In this document: positions 35,036 through 43,738 of the stretch, piece after piece
Layout: every line of letters begins with the position of its first letter
How positions within the stretch are numbered: the first letter of the stretch is position 1
From: Kocuria coralli
GTDB taxonomy: Bacteria; Actinomycetota; Actinomycetes; Actinomycetales; Micrococcaceae
DNA length: 64,000 nt
Assembly (NCBI RefSeq): GCF_008831305.1
Contig: NZ_ML708617.1
Location: forward strand, 1 to 64,000
Direction: 5' to 3'
Position numbers and translations under genes: made by a program
The notes under the pieces: generated by a model
What the model saw: the letters and a program-made list of their open reading frames with translations, nothing else
Databases searched by the model: none
Told to the model about the DNA's origin: nothing

Positions 35036-36144
35036 GCGACCAGCCCTTCGACCAGACTCGGCAGCCGGCCACCGCCGGGGGGAGCGACGAGTCCCACGAG
35101 ACGCGGGCTCACGCCGAGCGGACGGGCACGTACCACGCGGTGGTGCTCGTGGCCTCCACCCGTGCCGCGGCCGGGGTGTATCCGGACAAGTCGGGGCCCA
35201 CCGCCGTCCAGATGATCCGCGAGGCCGGTCATGAATGCCCGGATCCGATCGTGGTGGCTGACGGGGAGCCGGTGAGGGCGCAGGTGCATCACCATCTGCG
35301 CGAGCTCCCCGCTGCGCAGCGCCCCGACCTGATGGTGATCTCCGGGGGGACCGGGCTGATGCCGGACGATCTCACCCCGGAGATCACCCGCGAGTACCTC
35401 GACCGCGAGCTGCCCGGCGTCATGCACGCGATCTGGGCCGAAGGACTCAAGAAGCTTCACACTGCGGTGCTCTCGCGAGGGGCGGCGGGCGTAGCGGGCA
35501 AGACCCTGGTGGTCGACCTGCCGGGCTCGCGAGGCGGCGTCAAGGACGGTCTCAGCGTCGTGCTGCCCCTCCTGGACCACGTCACCCAGCAGCTCGACGG
35601 GCACCGTGACGCGGGGCATCGGGCGCCCACCGCTGATCCCGTCGGCCTTCCGTCTGCGCCCCAGGCGCCGAGCGCCGGCTACCAGCCGCACGGCGTCCAC
35701 GGAGACCATCCGGTCGACACCGCGCCGTCCGTGGTGGTCACCGCACGGGTCACGGAACGGCGGCTGGACGCCGCCGAGATTCAGGCGGCCGCGTCCTCCC
35801 GGACGACGGGCGCCGTCGTGGCCTTCAGCGGCATCATCCGGGACCACGACGGCGGCCGGCCCGTCACCCAGCTCGACTACACCGCCCATCCCACTGCGCA
35901 GAACGTGCTGCTGAGGGTCTGCGACGAGGTCGCGCAGGAGTTCACCGGGGTGAGGATCGTCGCCGAGCACCGCACCGGGCGCCTGCTCGTGGGGGACTCG
36001 GCCCTGGAAGTGGCCGTGGCTGCCTCCCACCGCAAGCGGGCGTTCGAGGTCTGCGACGCGCTGGTGGACCGCATCAAGGAGAAGGTGCCGATCTGGAAGG
36101 AACAGCACCTGGGCGACGGCACGCGCGAATGGGTGAACCTGTGA
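35032..36144 (+). CDS. MoaB/Mog-MoaE fusion protein
   Basis: This 370-residue fusion of two molybdopterin enzymes has, at about 35-190, a MoaB/Mog adenylyltransferase-like domain: [39 protein letters not shown] and [18 protein letters not shown] Pro/His/Gly-rich linker covers about 190-235. From about 236 to the end it is MoaE, the large subunit of molybdopterin synthase, ending with [20 protein letters not shown] and [13 protein letters not shown] with the catalytic lysine region. It should work with MoaD from 19642-19917. The ATG overlaps moaC. Confidence 0.9.
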   Translation: MSDQPFDQTRQPATAGGSDESHETRAHAERTGTYHAVVLVASTRAAAGVYPDKSGPTAVQMIREAGHECPDPIVVADGEPVRAQVHHHLRELPAAQRPDLMVISGGTGLMPDDLTPEITREYLDRELPGVMHAIWAEGLKKLHTAVLSRGAAGVAGKTLVVDLPGSRGGVKDGLSVVLPLLDHVTQQLDGHRDAGHRAPTADPVGLPSAPQAPSAGYQPHGVHGDHPVDTAPSVVVTARVTERRLDAAEIQAAASSRTTGAVVAFSGIIRDHDGGRPVTQLDYTAHPTAQNVLLRVCDEVAQEFTGVRIVAEHRTGRLLVGDSALEVAVAASHRKRAFEVCDALVDRIKEKVPIWKEQHLGDGTREWVNL

Positions 36145-36609
36145 GCCTGCCGGCGCTGGTCGAACCGGGCCCGCCGCTGGCCGCCCGGGCGCGAGGCGGA
36201 CTCTCTGACGGGCTCCGGTCGGCGGGCCCTGCATCTGGAGGGCGGCATCGCCTCATGGCAGCGGTGAAACGGCCTCGTATTTCTCCGGCCCGGTGATCGG
36301 CCGCATCCGCATGGAATATGAATTGCGATGTTAAGAAGGCGTGGGCTGTGAAAGCTGGGAAGCAATCACCTTTGAGCGGCCTCAGCAGAATGTTCAGTCA
36401 GAGAGGACTGAATGAGGTATTTTTTAACATTCCGTACATATAGCTTATTGTCAATGCGCTTAGAGTCCCGCTACTGTTTCTCAAAACCAGAGATGAGTAA
36501 CGTCCGGGGAACACTGCCTGGTCGCTTTGTTAGAGGGCCCTGGCCCCACCGACGATGACGGTCGCCACCGGGCGACGGCGTCGGCCGACTCGCTCCAGAA
36601 GGAGTTCTG
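36145..36609. other. gene-free region with an AT-rich core
   Basis: No gene is visible. From about 36300 to 36500 the composition is much richer in A and T than the surroundings. It contains the dyad TTCAGTC-agagag-GACTGAA (36393-36412) followed by a T-run (36419-36425), which could be a terminator or an operator. A promoter-like pair TTGTCA (36448-36453) and TACTGT (36472-36477) points toward the permease gene. The shift suggests a junction between the nar/moa block and the arginine block. Confidence 0.5.
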
Positions 36610-38040
36610 ATGTCCCTCGCGCACCAGCTCATGCGGCGAAAGCCCATCACCCCGCCGGCGGCGGCGCCCGGCGGTCTCGAACGCCGGATCGGCACGTTCC
36701 AGCTGGCGATGTTCGGCGTCGGCGCGACCGTCGGTACGGGCGTCTTCTTCGTCATGCACGAGGCCACCCCTCTGGCCGGACCCGCCGTCGTGCTCTCGTT
36801 CATCCTGGCCGGCCTGGCGGCGGGGCTCTCCGCCCTCTGCTACGCGGAGATGGCCTCCGCCGTGCCCGTCTCGGGATCCACCTACTCCTATGCGTACGCC
36901 ACGCTCGGGGAGGTCGTGGCCATGGGCGTGGCCGCCTGCCTGCTGCTGGAGTACGGCGTCTCCACGTCAGCGGTCTCCGTCGGCTGGAGCGACTATCTGA
37001 GTCGGCTGCTCATGGACCTCTTCGGGTGGCAGATTCCCGCGATGATCACGGCGGGACCCTTCGAGGGCGGGATCATCAACCTCCCCGCCGTCGTCCTGGT
37101 AAGCCTCTGCGCCCTGCTGCTGATCCGCGGAACGAGCGAGTCGGCGGTCGTGAACGCGATCATGGTGCTCATCAAGCTCGGCGTGCTGATCATGTTCGGC
37201 GCGATCGCCTTCACCGCGTTCAACGCTGACAATTTCGCGGACTTCGCCCCGATGGGGGCTTCGGGCGTCACGGCCGCGGCCGGCACCATCTTCTTCACCT
37301 TCATCGGGCTGGACGCCGTATCGACAGCGGGCGACGAGGTGAAGAACCCGCAGAAGACGCTGCCGCGCGCGTTGATCGTGGCTCTGATCACCGTGGTCGC
37401 GGTCTACCTGTTCGTCGCCATCGCGGCACTCGGCACTCAGCCGTGGCAGTCATTCTCGGATCCGGACCAGAGCCACGCCGGGCTGGCGGTCATCATCGAA
37501 CGGGTCGTGGGCTCCACCTGGCCCGCCGTGATCCTCGCGGCCGGCGCCGTGATCTCGATCTTCTCGGTGACGCTCGTCGTCATGTACGGCCAGACCCGCA
37601 TCCTGTTCGCGATCGGACGGGACGGCCTGCTTCCCAAGGCCTTCGCCAAGGTCTCGCCGAAGACCCAGACGCCGGTCTTCAATACGATCGTCGTCGCAGC
37701 GGTGATCGCCCTGCTGGCCGGATTCGTCCCCCTGTCCAGTCTGTGGGACCTGGTCTCGATCGGCACCCTGGTCGCATTCATCGTCGTCGCCGTCGGCGTC
37801 ATCGTGCTCCGGGTCAAGCACCCGGACCTGCCGCGCGGGTTCAAGGTTCCGCTCTACCCCGTGCTGCCGCTGCTGTCGATCGCCACCTGCGTCTACATCC
37901 TCTCGGGACTGCAGTGGACCACGTACGTGTGGTTCCTGGCCTGGCTCTGCGTCGTGCTCGCGTTCTACTTCTTCTGGGGCCGCAAGCACAGCAAGCTGAA
38001 CACACCTGCCGAGGAGAGGCCGAAGGAGGCCGAGCTGTGA
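36610..38040 (+). CDS. APC-family amino-acid permease, cationic amino-acid transporter type
   Basis: This 476-residue permease has about 12 membrane segments plus a short charged tail. The first segments carry GVGATVGTGVFFVMHEA and ALCYAEMASAVPVSGSTYSY, the substrate-binding signature of the CAT/YfnA subgroup. FFTFIGLDAVSTAGDEVKNP and LPRALI follow, as in cationic amino-acid transporters. Together with the arginine genes 1.5-6 kb downstream, arginine or ornithine is the likely substrate (inference). AGAAGGAG lies a few nt before the ATG. The stop overlaps the Usp gene. Confidence 0.85.
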   Translation: MSLAHQLMRRKPITPPAAAPGGLERRIGTFQLAMFGVGATVGTGVFFVMHEATPLAGPAVVLSFILAGLAAGLSALCYAEMASAVPVSGSTYSYAYATLGEVVAMGVAACLLLEYGVSTSAVSVGWSDYLSRLLMDLFGWQIPAMITAGPFEGGIINLPAVVLVSLCALLLIRGTSESAVVNAIMVLIKLGVLIMFGAIAFTAFNADNFADFAPMGASGVTAAAGTIFFTFIGLDAVSTAGDEVKNPQKTLPRALIVALITVVAVYLFVAIAALGTQPWQSFSDPDQSHAGLAVIIERVVGSTWPAVILAAGAVISIFSVTLVVMYGQTRILFAIGRDGLLPKAFAKVSPKTQTPVFNTIVVAAVIALLAGFVPLSSLWDLVSIGTLVAFIVVAVGVIVLRVKHPDLPRGFKVPLYPVLPLLSIATCVYILSGLQWTTYVWFLAWLCVVLAFYFFWGRKHSKLNTPAEERPKEAEL

Positions 38041-38930
38041 CGGTTCTGGCCGGATACGCACCGGGGCATCGTCTGTCGGGGGTCCTGGAACTCGCGTCGG
38101 CCGTCGCCACGGCCCTCGACGAGAACCTCCTGGTCGCCACGGTCACGCCTCCCCGTTGGAACGTGCCGTCACTGGCCCGGGTGGACGCCGAGTTCGCCCA
38201 ATGGGCCGAGCAGCAGGGCGACGAGACCCTCGCGGAGGCCCGGTCCGCCCTCGAGCGCCTCGCCCCCGAGCTGCCGGTCTCCTATCGCCGGGTCGATCAC
38301 CGTTCCGCATCCTCCGCGCTCCTGTCGATCGCCGAGGAGACCTCGGCGTCGGTCGTCGTCGTGGGTTCCTGCGAGGACGGCCGGCGCGGATGGGTCGAGC
38401 TGGGATCGACCAGCGATTCGCTCGTCCACTCCGCCCGGCTCCCCGTGGCGATCGCACCGCGCGGTTACGAGGGGCCGGGGCCGGGCCAGGGGTTCTCCAG
38501 CATCACCTGTGCCGTGACGGAGCACGACGCCGAGGCGGACGCCGCGATCATCGCGATGGCCGCCTACCTGGCCGGCCGTGCGGGGGTGCCGCTGAGGCTC
38601 GTGACCTTCGCCGTGCGGCTCGGCACGATGTATCCGTCTTACGTGGGCTACGGCGTCGAGGACGAGCTCGCCGATGCGGCGCGCGAACACGCCGAGACCC
38701 TGTTCGCCAGATGGCGCGGGGCCGGCGTGATCGCCGACGACGTGGAGACCGTCGTCGGGCTCGGTCACGGCTGGCGCGCGGCCATGGATTCCATCGCCTG
38801 GGACGACGCCGGCCTTCTGATCCTCGGGTCGAAACCCCACGGAACGCTGTCCCAGGTGTTCCTCGGCTCGAGCGCGACGAAGATCGTGCGGCATTCCCCG
38901 ATCCCCGTGCTGGTGCTGCCCGCCGGCTGA
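38037..38930 (+). CDS. tandem-domain universal stress protein
   Basis: This 297-residue protein has two Usp domains, about 1-145 and 150-297. The first has ASVVVVGSCEDGRRGWVELG followed by STSDSLVHSARLPVAIAP. The second has LLILGSKPHGTLSQVFLGSS and ATKIVRHSPIPVLVLPAG, the G-x2-G-x9-G(S/T) type nucleotide motif. It starts with GTG overlapping the permease stop, so the two are co-translated. A regulatory role on transport is inference. It is convergent with the AsnC/Lrp gene, whose stop is 2 nt away. Confidence 0.88.
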   Translation: MTVLAGYAPGHRLSGVLELASAVATALDENLLVATVTPPRWNVPSLARVDAEFAQWAEQQGDETLAEARSALERLAPELPVSYRRVDHRSASSALLSIAEETSASVVVVGSCEDGRRGWVELGSTSDSLVHSARLPVAIAPRGYEGPGPGQGFSSITCAVTEHDAEADAAIIAMAAYLAGRAGVPLRLVTFAVRLGTMYPSYVGYGVEDELADAAREHAETLFARWRGAGVIADDVETVVGLGHGWRAAMDSIAWDDAGLLILGSKPHGTLSQVFLGSSATKIVRHSPIPVLVLPAG

Positions 38931-38931
38931 G

Positions 38932-39363
38932 TCACTGGGCGTTGGCGGAGCTGAGCAGGATGCTCGTCTCACTGTCGCGGATGCCCGTGATCCCGCGGAT
39001 CACGCCGAGGGCGTTGTCGAAGGCGGCGAGGTTCTCGCAGCTGATCTCCGCGATCAGGTCCCACCGGCCGTTCGTCGTGTGCAACGCGGCGATCTCGGGC
39101 ACGCCCCGCAGGGCGCGGATCACCTCACCGGTATTGCGCCCTTCGACGGCGACCAGCATGATCGCCCGGACCGCGGAGACGTCGGCCGGGTCGCGGACGC
39201 GGACCGAGAACCCGACGATGACGCCGCTGTCGATGAGCCGGTCCAGGCGCGCGTTGACGGTCGCGCGAGTGACTCCCAGCCTCTTGGCCAGGTTGACGAC
39301 CGACTCCCGTCCGTTGGCGCGCAGGAGGGAGATCAGCTGGCGGTCCAGGTCATCAATGCTCAT
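38932..39363 (-). CDS. Lrp/AsnC-family transcriptional regulator
   Basis: This 143-residue regulator has an N-terminal helix-turn-helix (LDRQLISLLRANGRESVVNL, then AKRLGVTRATVNARLDRLID) and a C-terminal RAM ligand-binding domain (AIMLVAVEGRNTGEVIRALR, IAALHTTNGRWDLIAEISC). It is divergent from ocd and faces a region with interleaved dyads, so it very likely controls ocd-ctlX-arcA and itself. The effector could be arginine, ornithine or proline. A TACAAT box lies 9 nt before the ATG on minus (39373-39378). Confidence 0.92.
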   Translation of the reverse strand: MSIDDLDRQLISLLRANGRESVVNLAKRLGVTRATVNARLDRLIDSGVIVGFSVRVRDPADVSAVRAIMLVAVEGRNTGEVIRALRGVPEIAALHTTNGRWDLIAEISCENLAAFDNALGVIRGITGIRDSETSILLSSANAQ

Positions 39364-39503
39364 AGTGACCAGATTGTATATTTATGAAGAGCATAAAAGC
39401 TAGGTTCAGATAAAAATGCTCTGTCTTGCTTATTGAATCTGAACTCGGGCGGTCCGTACCGTGGGGTTCTCAGTCACCGAGCACTCATTGAGGAGGAGTC
39501 GCC
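39364..39503. promoter_or_regulatory. divergent lrp/ocd control region with interleaved dyads
   Basis: This AT-rich 140-nt spacer holds two overlapping inverted repeats: AGAGCAT (39388-39394) with ATGCTCT (39416-39422), and GTTCAGAT (39404-39411) with ATCTGAAC (39437-39444). Lrp/AsnC proteins bind multiple spaced half-sites and wrap DNA, which fits. A minus-strand -10 (TACAAT) serves the regulator. The plus promoter is unclear, with TTGCTT at 39426-39431 as one -35 candidate. GAGGAG at about 39491 is the ribosome binding site of ocd. Confidence 0.6.
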
Positions 39504-40541
39504 ATGGTCCGGTTCGTCGATGTTCCACGGATGCGTCACTGGGTCGAGGAGAGGGGCGTCGAGACGGTCATACGCGGTATCGCCGAGAGGATCGAGAGCG
39601 ACTTCCGCCGCTGGCCCGAATTCGACACCCAGGCCCGCGTGGCCAGTCATTCGCCCGGGGGAGTCGTCGAGCTCATGCCCGTCAGCGACTCCCGCCGGTA
39701 CTCCTTCAAGTTCGTCAACGGGCACCCCGGCAACCCCGCCGCCGGCCTGCAGACCGTCACCGCCTTCGGCGTCCTCGCCGACGTCGCCAGCGGCTATCCG
39801 GTGCTGTGGAGCGAGATGACCATCCTGACGGCGCTGCGGACCGCCGCGACGTCGGCGCTCATCGCCCGCACCCTGGCCCGGCCCGACTCTCAGGTCATGG
39901 CCCTCATCGGAACGGGCAGCCAGGCCGAGTTCCAGGCGCTGGCCTTCCGCGCGCTGCTCGGGATCGACAGCGTGCGCATCTGGGACACCGATCCCCGCGC
40001 GATGGACACGTTCGAGCGCAACATGCGGCCGCTGGGGTTCTCCGTCCACCGCGCGTCGGACGGGGCCGAGGCCTGCGACGGCGCCGACATCGTCACCACC
40101 TGCACCGCGGACAAGGCCTATGCCACCGTGCTGACCGACGACATGGTCCGGCCGGGGATGCACGTCAACGCGATCGGCGGCGACTGCCCGGGCAAGACCG
40201 AGCTGGAGGCGGCCATCCTGCACCGGGCGGACGTGTTCGTCGAATACCCCGAGCAGACGCGTATCGAAGGCGAGATCCAGCAGCTGCCCGAGGACTTCCC
40301 CGTGACCGAGCTGTGGCGGGTCCTGCGAGGCGAGGAGCCGGGCAGGACCTCGGCGGAGCAGATCACGGTCTTCGACTCCGTGGGATTCGCCATCGAGGAC
40401 TACTCGGCCCTGTGCTACCTCGACAGCGACCTGGGCGAAGGGGAGGCGGCCGACGTCGATCTGATCGCCGAACCGGCCGACCCCAAGGACCTCTTCGCAC
40501 TCGTCGCCGCGGGAGCGAACTCGACGGTTCGACTGGGGTGA
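39504..40541 (+). CDS. ornithine cyclodeaminase
   Basis: This 345-residue protein of the ornithine cyclodeaminase/mu-crystallin family converts ornithine to proline and ammonia with NAD. Visible motifs are the substrate region SFKFVNGHPGNPAAGLQTV, EMTILTALRTAATSALIART, the Rossmann loop ALIGTGSQAEFQALAF, HVNAIGGDCPGKTELE, and FDSVGFAIEDYSAL near the C-terminus, as in true Ocd enzymes. GAGGAG precedes the ATG by about 8 nt. The stop overlaps the GTG of ctlX (GTGA). It is the last step of the arginine-to-proline route encoded here. Confidence 0.88.
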   Translation: MVRFVDVPRMRHWVEERGVETVIRGIAERIESDFRRWPEFDTQARVASHSPGGVVELMPVSDSRRYSFKFVNGHPGNPAAGLQTVTAFGVLADVASGYPVLWSEMTILTALRTAATSALIARTLARPDSQVMALIGTGSQAEFQALAFRALLGIDSVRIWDTDPRAMDTFERNMRPLGFSVHRASDGAEACDGADIVTTCTADKAYATVLTDDMVRPGMHVNAIGGDCPGKTELEAAILHRADVFVEYPEQTRIEGEIQQLPEDFPVTELWRVLRGEEPGRTSAEQITVFDSVGFAIEDYSALCYLDSDLGEGEAADVDLIAEPADPKDLFALVAAGANSTVRLG

Positions 40542-41521
40542 CCCGGGTGTCGGTTCAGGCGCCGAACGCGGTGGTGCTGGTCCGGCCGCACCGCTTCCAC
40601 CCCAATCCGCAGACCGCGGCGGACAACGCCTTCCAGCGGACGGCGCCGAGCAGCGTGGCGGTGGCCGCGTACCAGGCCTCGACGGAACTCGCCCGGCGCC
40701 TGTCCGAGGCTGGGGTCCTGGTGCACCTGTTCGAGGACGACACGGGGGCCCACCCGGACAGCGTCTTCCCGAACAACTGGTTCAGCACGCACCACGGCGG
40801 GCGGATCGCCGTCTACCCGATGTTCGCCGCCAACCGCCGCGGCGAGCGCCGTGCGGACGTGATCGACTTCCTCAAGCACTCCTACAGGGTGCAGGAGGTC
40901 GTGGACTACTCGGGATTCGAGCCGGAGCGGCTCTACCTCGAGGGCACCGGGGCCATGGTCCTCGACCACAGCGCCCGGGTGGCCTATGCCGCCCGGTCGC
41001 TGCGGTCCGACCCGCTCCTGCTCGAACGCTTCTGCACGACGTTCGGGTATGAGTCCGAGCTCTTCGACGCCCTCGACTCCGAGGGCCGGCCGATCTACCA
41101 CACCAACGTCATGATGTGCATCGCGACCGACTTCGCGCTCGTGTGCCTGGAGTCGATCGTCGATCCCGTCCGCCGCGCGGACATCACCCATCGCCTCGAG
41201 GCGAGCGGGCGGACGGTGCTGCCCCTGACGCTCACGCAGGTCCGGGAGTTCGCGGGCAACGCGATCGAGCTGCGAGGCCGCGGACCGCGGCGCCTGCTGG
41301 CGATCTCCGCCCGGGCCGCCGCGAGCCTGAGCCCCTCGCAGCTGGCCGTGATCGAGTCCTCGTGCGATCTGCTGACCGTCGACATCGCCCCGATCGAGCT
41401 CGCCGGCGGCTCGGTGCGCTGTATGATCGCCGGCATCCACCTCGATCCGCGGTCCGTGCCGACCACCAACCCCGCACCCGCCCTGAATACAGCCGACGAC
41501 GTAGCTGTCGTCCCTTCCTGA
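40538..41521 (+). CDS. ctlX: CtlX-type citrulline hydrolase (guanidino-group modifying superfamily)
   Basis: This 327-residue protein has the penta-pentein fold of amidinotransferases and arginine deiminase-related proteins. ALVRPHRF-like VVLVRPHRFHPNPQTAADN, HPDSVFPNNWFSTHHGG, LEGTGAMVLDH (acidic substrate residues), YHTNVMMCI (catalytic histidine) and GGSVRCMIAGIH (catalytic cysteine) are in family order. Related proteins are annotated as citrulline utilisation hydrolases that give ornithine, ammonia and CO2. Sitting between ocd and arcA supports that assignment here. Dimethylargininase activity is the main alternative. It starts with GTG overlapping ocd; GTG at 40547 is an alternative. Confidence 0.75.
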   Translation: MTRVSVQAPNAVVLVRPHRFHPNPQTAADNAFQRTAPSSVAVAAYQASTELARRLSEAGVLVHLFEDDTGAHPDSVFPNNWFSTHHGGRIAVYPMFAANRRGERRADVIDFLKHSYRVQEVVDYSGFEPERLYLEGTGAMVLDHSARVAYAARSLRSDPLLLERFCTTFGYESELFDALDSEGRPIYHTNVMMCIATDFALVCLESIVDPVRRADITHRLEASGRTVLPLTLTQVREFAGNAIELRGRGPRRLLAISARAAASLSPSQLAVIESSCDLLTVDIAPIELAGGSVRCMIAGIHLDPRSVPTTNPAPALNTADDVAVVPS

Positions 41522-41539
41522 AGAAAGACGAGGCAGATC

Positions 41540-42796
41540 ATGACGTCCGCTCAGAATCCCGCCCCCTCGTTCGGTGTCCACTCGGAGGTCGGCCAGCTGC
41601 GCCGGGTGCTGGTGTGCGAGCCGAGCCTGGCGCACCACCGGCTGACGCCGAGCAACAGCCACGAACTCTTGTTCGACGACGTCCTCTGGGTCGCTCGCGC
41701 CCGGGAGGACCACCGGGCGTTCGTCGCCCACCTGATGGCCGAGGGTGTCGAGGTGTGCGAACTGCACGATGTGCTCGCGGCGACCCTGGCCGAGCCCGGA
41801 GCGCGGGATTGGGTGCTCGACCGCAAGGTCACCCCCGACGACGTCGGGCTGCTGCTCGTCGACGAGGTGCGGGGCTTCCTCGAGGGGCTCGACGACCGGA
41901 CGCTCGCCGAGCATCTCATCGGTGGCCTGGCCGTGCACGATCTGCCCGAGTCGGCCTGGACCCTCTCGCTCGATCGGGCGACGCCGGCGGGGGCGCCCAC
42001 CTCGTACGTGATGCCGCCCCTGCCCAACATGCTCTACACCCGGGACACGACGACCTGGGTGGGCGAGGCGCTCACTCTCAACCCGCTGTACTGGCCCGCG
42101 CGGCGCAACGAGACGCTGCTCATGAAGGCGGTCTACGAGTTCCATCCGCAGTTCATGCAGGCGAGCCGGAACATCGTCTGGGGGGACCCCGAGCGCGACT
42201 GGGGCCCGGCGACGGTCGAGGGCGGCGACGTCCTGGTGCTCGGCGGCGGCGTGGTCGTCATCGGCATGAGCGAGCGGACCTCCCAGCAGGCGATCACGCA
42301 GGTGGCCGCGCGGCTGTTCGACACCGGACAGGCCGAGCGGGTGATCGTGGCCGGCATGCCGCGGATGAGGGCCGCCATGCACCTCGACACGATCCTCACC
42401 TTCGCAGACCGGGACGTGGTCACCGTCTACCGCTCGATCGTCGACGACATCCGGCCGTTCACGCTGCGGCCGGGCCTGCAGAACGGGCTGCACGTGACCG
42501 CCGAGTCGGAGCCGCTGCTGGATGTCATCGCCAGGGCGATCGGCACCGACCAGCTGCGCGTGGTCGACACGGGAGGCGACGCCTACTCCACGGAGCGCCA
42601 GCAGTGGGACAGCGCCAACAACGTCGTCGCGCTGCGGCCGGGAGAGGTCTTCGCCTACGACCGCAACACGGTGACCAACGACCTGCTCACCCAGGCTGGG
42701 ATCACGGTGCATACGATCGCGGGAGCCGAACTCGGCCGCGGCCGGGGCGGCGGGCACTGCATGACGGGGCCGCTGCTGCGCGACCCGGTGAGCTGA
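41540..42796 (+). CDS. arcA: arginine deiminase
   Basis: This 418-residue enzyme hydrolyses arginine to citrulline and ammonia. It begins [20 protein letters not shown], followed by [56 protein letters not shown] and [13 protein letters not shown] (catalytic His). It ends with [14 protein letters not shown] holding the nucleophilic cysteine. It follows ctlX by 18 nt. No ornithine carbamoyltransferase or carbamate kinase gene is adjacent, so the classical ATP-yielding pathway is not encoded here. Confidence 0.95.
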   Translation: MTSAQNPAPSFGVHSEVGQLRRVLVCEPSLAHHRLTPSNSHELLFDDVLWVARAREDHRAFVAHLMAEGVEVCELHDVLAATLAEPGARDWVLDRKVTPDDVGLLLVDEVRGFLEGLDDRTLAEHLIGGLAVHDLPESAWTLSLDRATPAGAPTSYVMPPLPNMLYTRDTTTWVGEALTLNPLYWPARRNETLLMKAVYEFHPQFMQASRNIVWGDPERDWGPATVEGGDVLVLGGGVVVIGMSERTSQQAITQVAARLFDTGQAERVIVAGMPRMRAAMHLDTILTFADRDVVTVYRSIVDDIRPFTLRPGLQNGLHVTAESEPLLDVIARAIGTDQLRVVDTGGDAYSTERQQWDSANNVVALRPGEVFAYDRNTVTNDLLTQAGITVHTIAGAELGRGRGGGHCMTGPLLRDPVS

Positions 42797-42858
42797 CGGA
42801 GCCGCACTCCCTCCGCCGTGCGGCCATGCCGCTGACCGCCTCATGACAGAGGGGGGTC

Positions 42859-43413
42859 TCAGCGCTCCGGGCCGGACCCGGGGGCTTCCGCCCCGGTGCG
42901 GCCCAGCGCGGAGATCGCCCGCAGCGAGGAGACCGCCCAGAGCACATCGCGCCTGGAACCGCCGAAGTCCAGCAGGATCGTTCGCGGAGCGGGTGCGCTG
43001 GAGACCTCGTACCGGTATTCCGGCCCATCGTTCAGCTGCCGGATCGTGACGAACGAGCCGTAGCTGCGCATGCCCGGAAGCTTGCGCAGGACCAGAACGC
43101 CGTCACCGGGGTCTATGCTCTCAACGGCATATTCGAGGGAGGTCGCGTCCAGGATCTGCGCCGCCGCCGGCAGCTCCTGCGCGGACAGGCCCGCGATGGT
43201 CCCGGACCAGGTGGAGCGGGCCGCACTGCTGCGCACCTCACGGGCGATAGGCCGATCCGTCGGTGCTGTCCGGGGAGAGCGCGAGCCGATCCAGCGCACC
43301 GCGGCCAGCACCAGGCCGGCGAGGACGACCGCCGCGCTGACCCGCCCCAGGATCTCGGGGACCGGTATCCATTCCCAGATCACCGCGATCAGCACCAGCA
43401 TCGTCAGGATCAT
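42859..43413 (-). CDS. hypothetical membrane protein
   Basis: This 184-residue protein has two N-terminal hydrophobic segments (about 1-15 and 22-40) and a soluble C-terminal domain with LPAAAQILDATSLEYAVESI, GDGVLVLRKLPGMRSYGSFV and TILLDFGGSRRDVLWAVSSL. I do not recognise the family. There is no ribosome binding site before the ATG at 43413. The same frame stays open upstream (HRYSPWLAM) without a start codon, so a non-standard start or coupling to the small ORF upstream is possible. Confidence 0.55.
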   Translation of the reverse strand: MILTMLVLIAVIWEWIPVPEILGRVSAAVVLAGLVLAAVRWIGSRSPRTAPTDRPIAREVRSSAARSTWSGTIAGLSAQELPAAAQILDATSLEYAVESIDPGDGVLVLRKLPGMRSYGSFVTIRQLNDGPEYRYEVSSAPAPRTILLDFGGSRRDVLWAVSSLRAISALGRTGAEAPGSGPER

Positions 43414-43738
43414 GGCGAGCCAGGGGGAGTAACGGTGACCGCGGACAGCCGGTGGGTCCGCGGCATGCCGGTCTTCTGGACGTTCCGATCCTGCTGGTCT
43501 TCGCGGCGATCGGTCATGGTGACAGCACCCCTGTTCGCGAGTCCGTTCCTTTCACGCTTTCACACGGTCGTTCCACGGTATCGACCACCGGATGCCATGG
43601 CGAGCCGTGTGACGCGACTTTCCCGTCCGCCGTCGTCGTGGGGCCCCTCGGACCGGACCGCCGCGGGTAGCCTGTGGGGGACCCGGAACGCGGGTCTCCC
43701 CCTGACTCATCCCTGATGGACCACCGCAGGAGGCCCGT
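43414..43738. other. intergenic region with a short coupled ORF on minus
   Basis: On minus a 35-codon ORF (MTDRREDQQDRNVQ...) starts at about 43517, and its TGA overlaps the ATG of the 184-residue protein in an ATGA. It could couple translation or be fortuitous. The rest of the gap shows nothing except the AGGAGG at 43728-43733 that serves the next plus-strand gene. Confidence 0.35.

Noticed and set aside
36393-36425. Dyad plus T-run considered as a riboswitch expression platform
   Set aside because: No aptamer-like conserved core was recognised upstream; a plain terminator or operator is enough.
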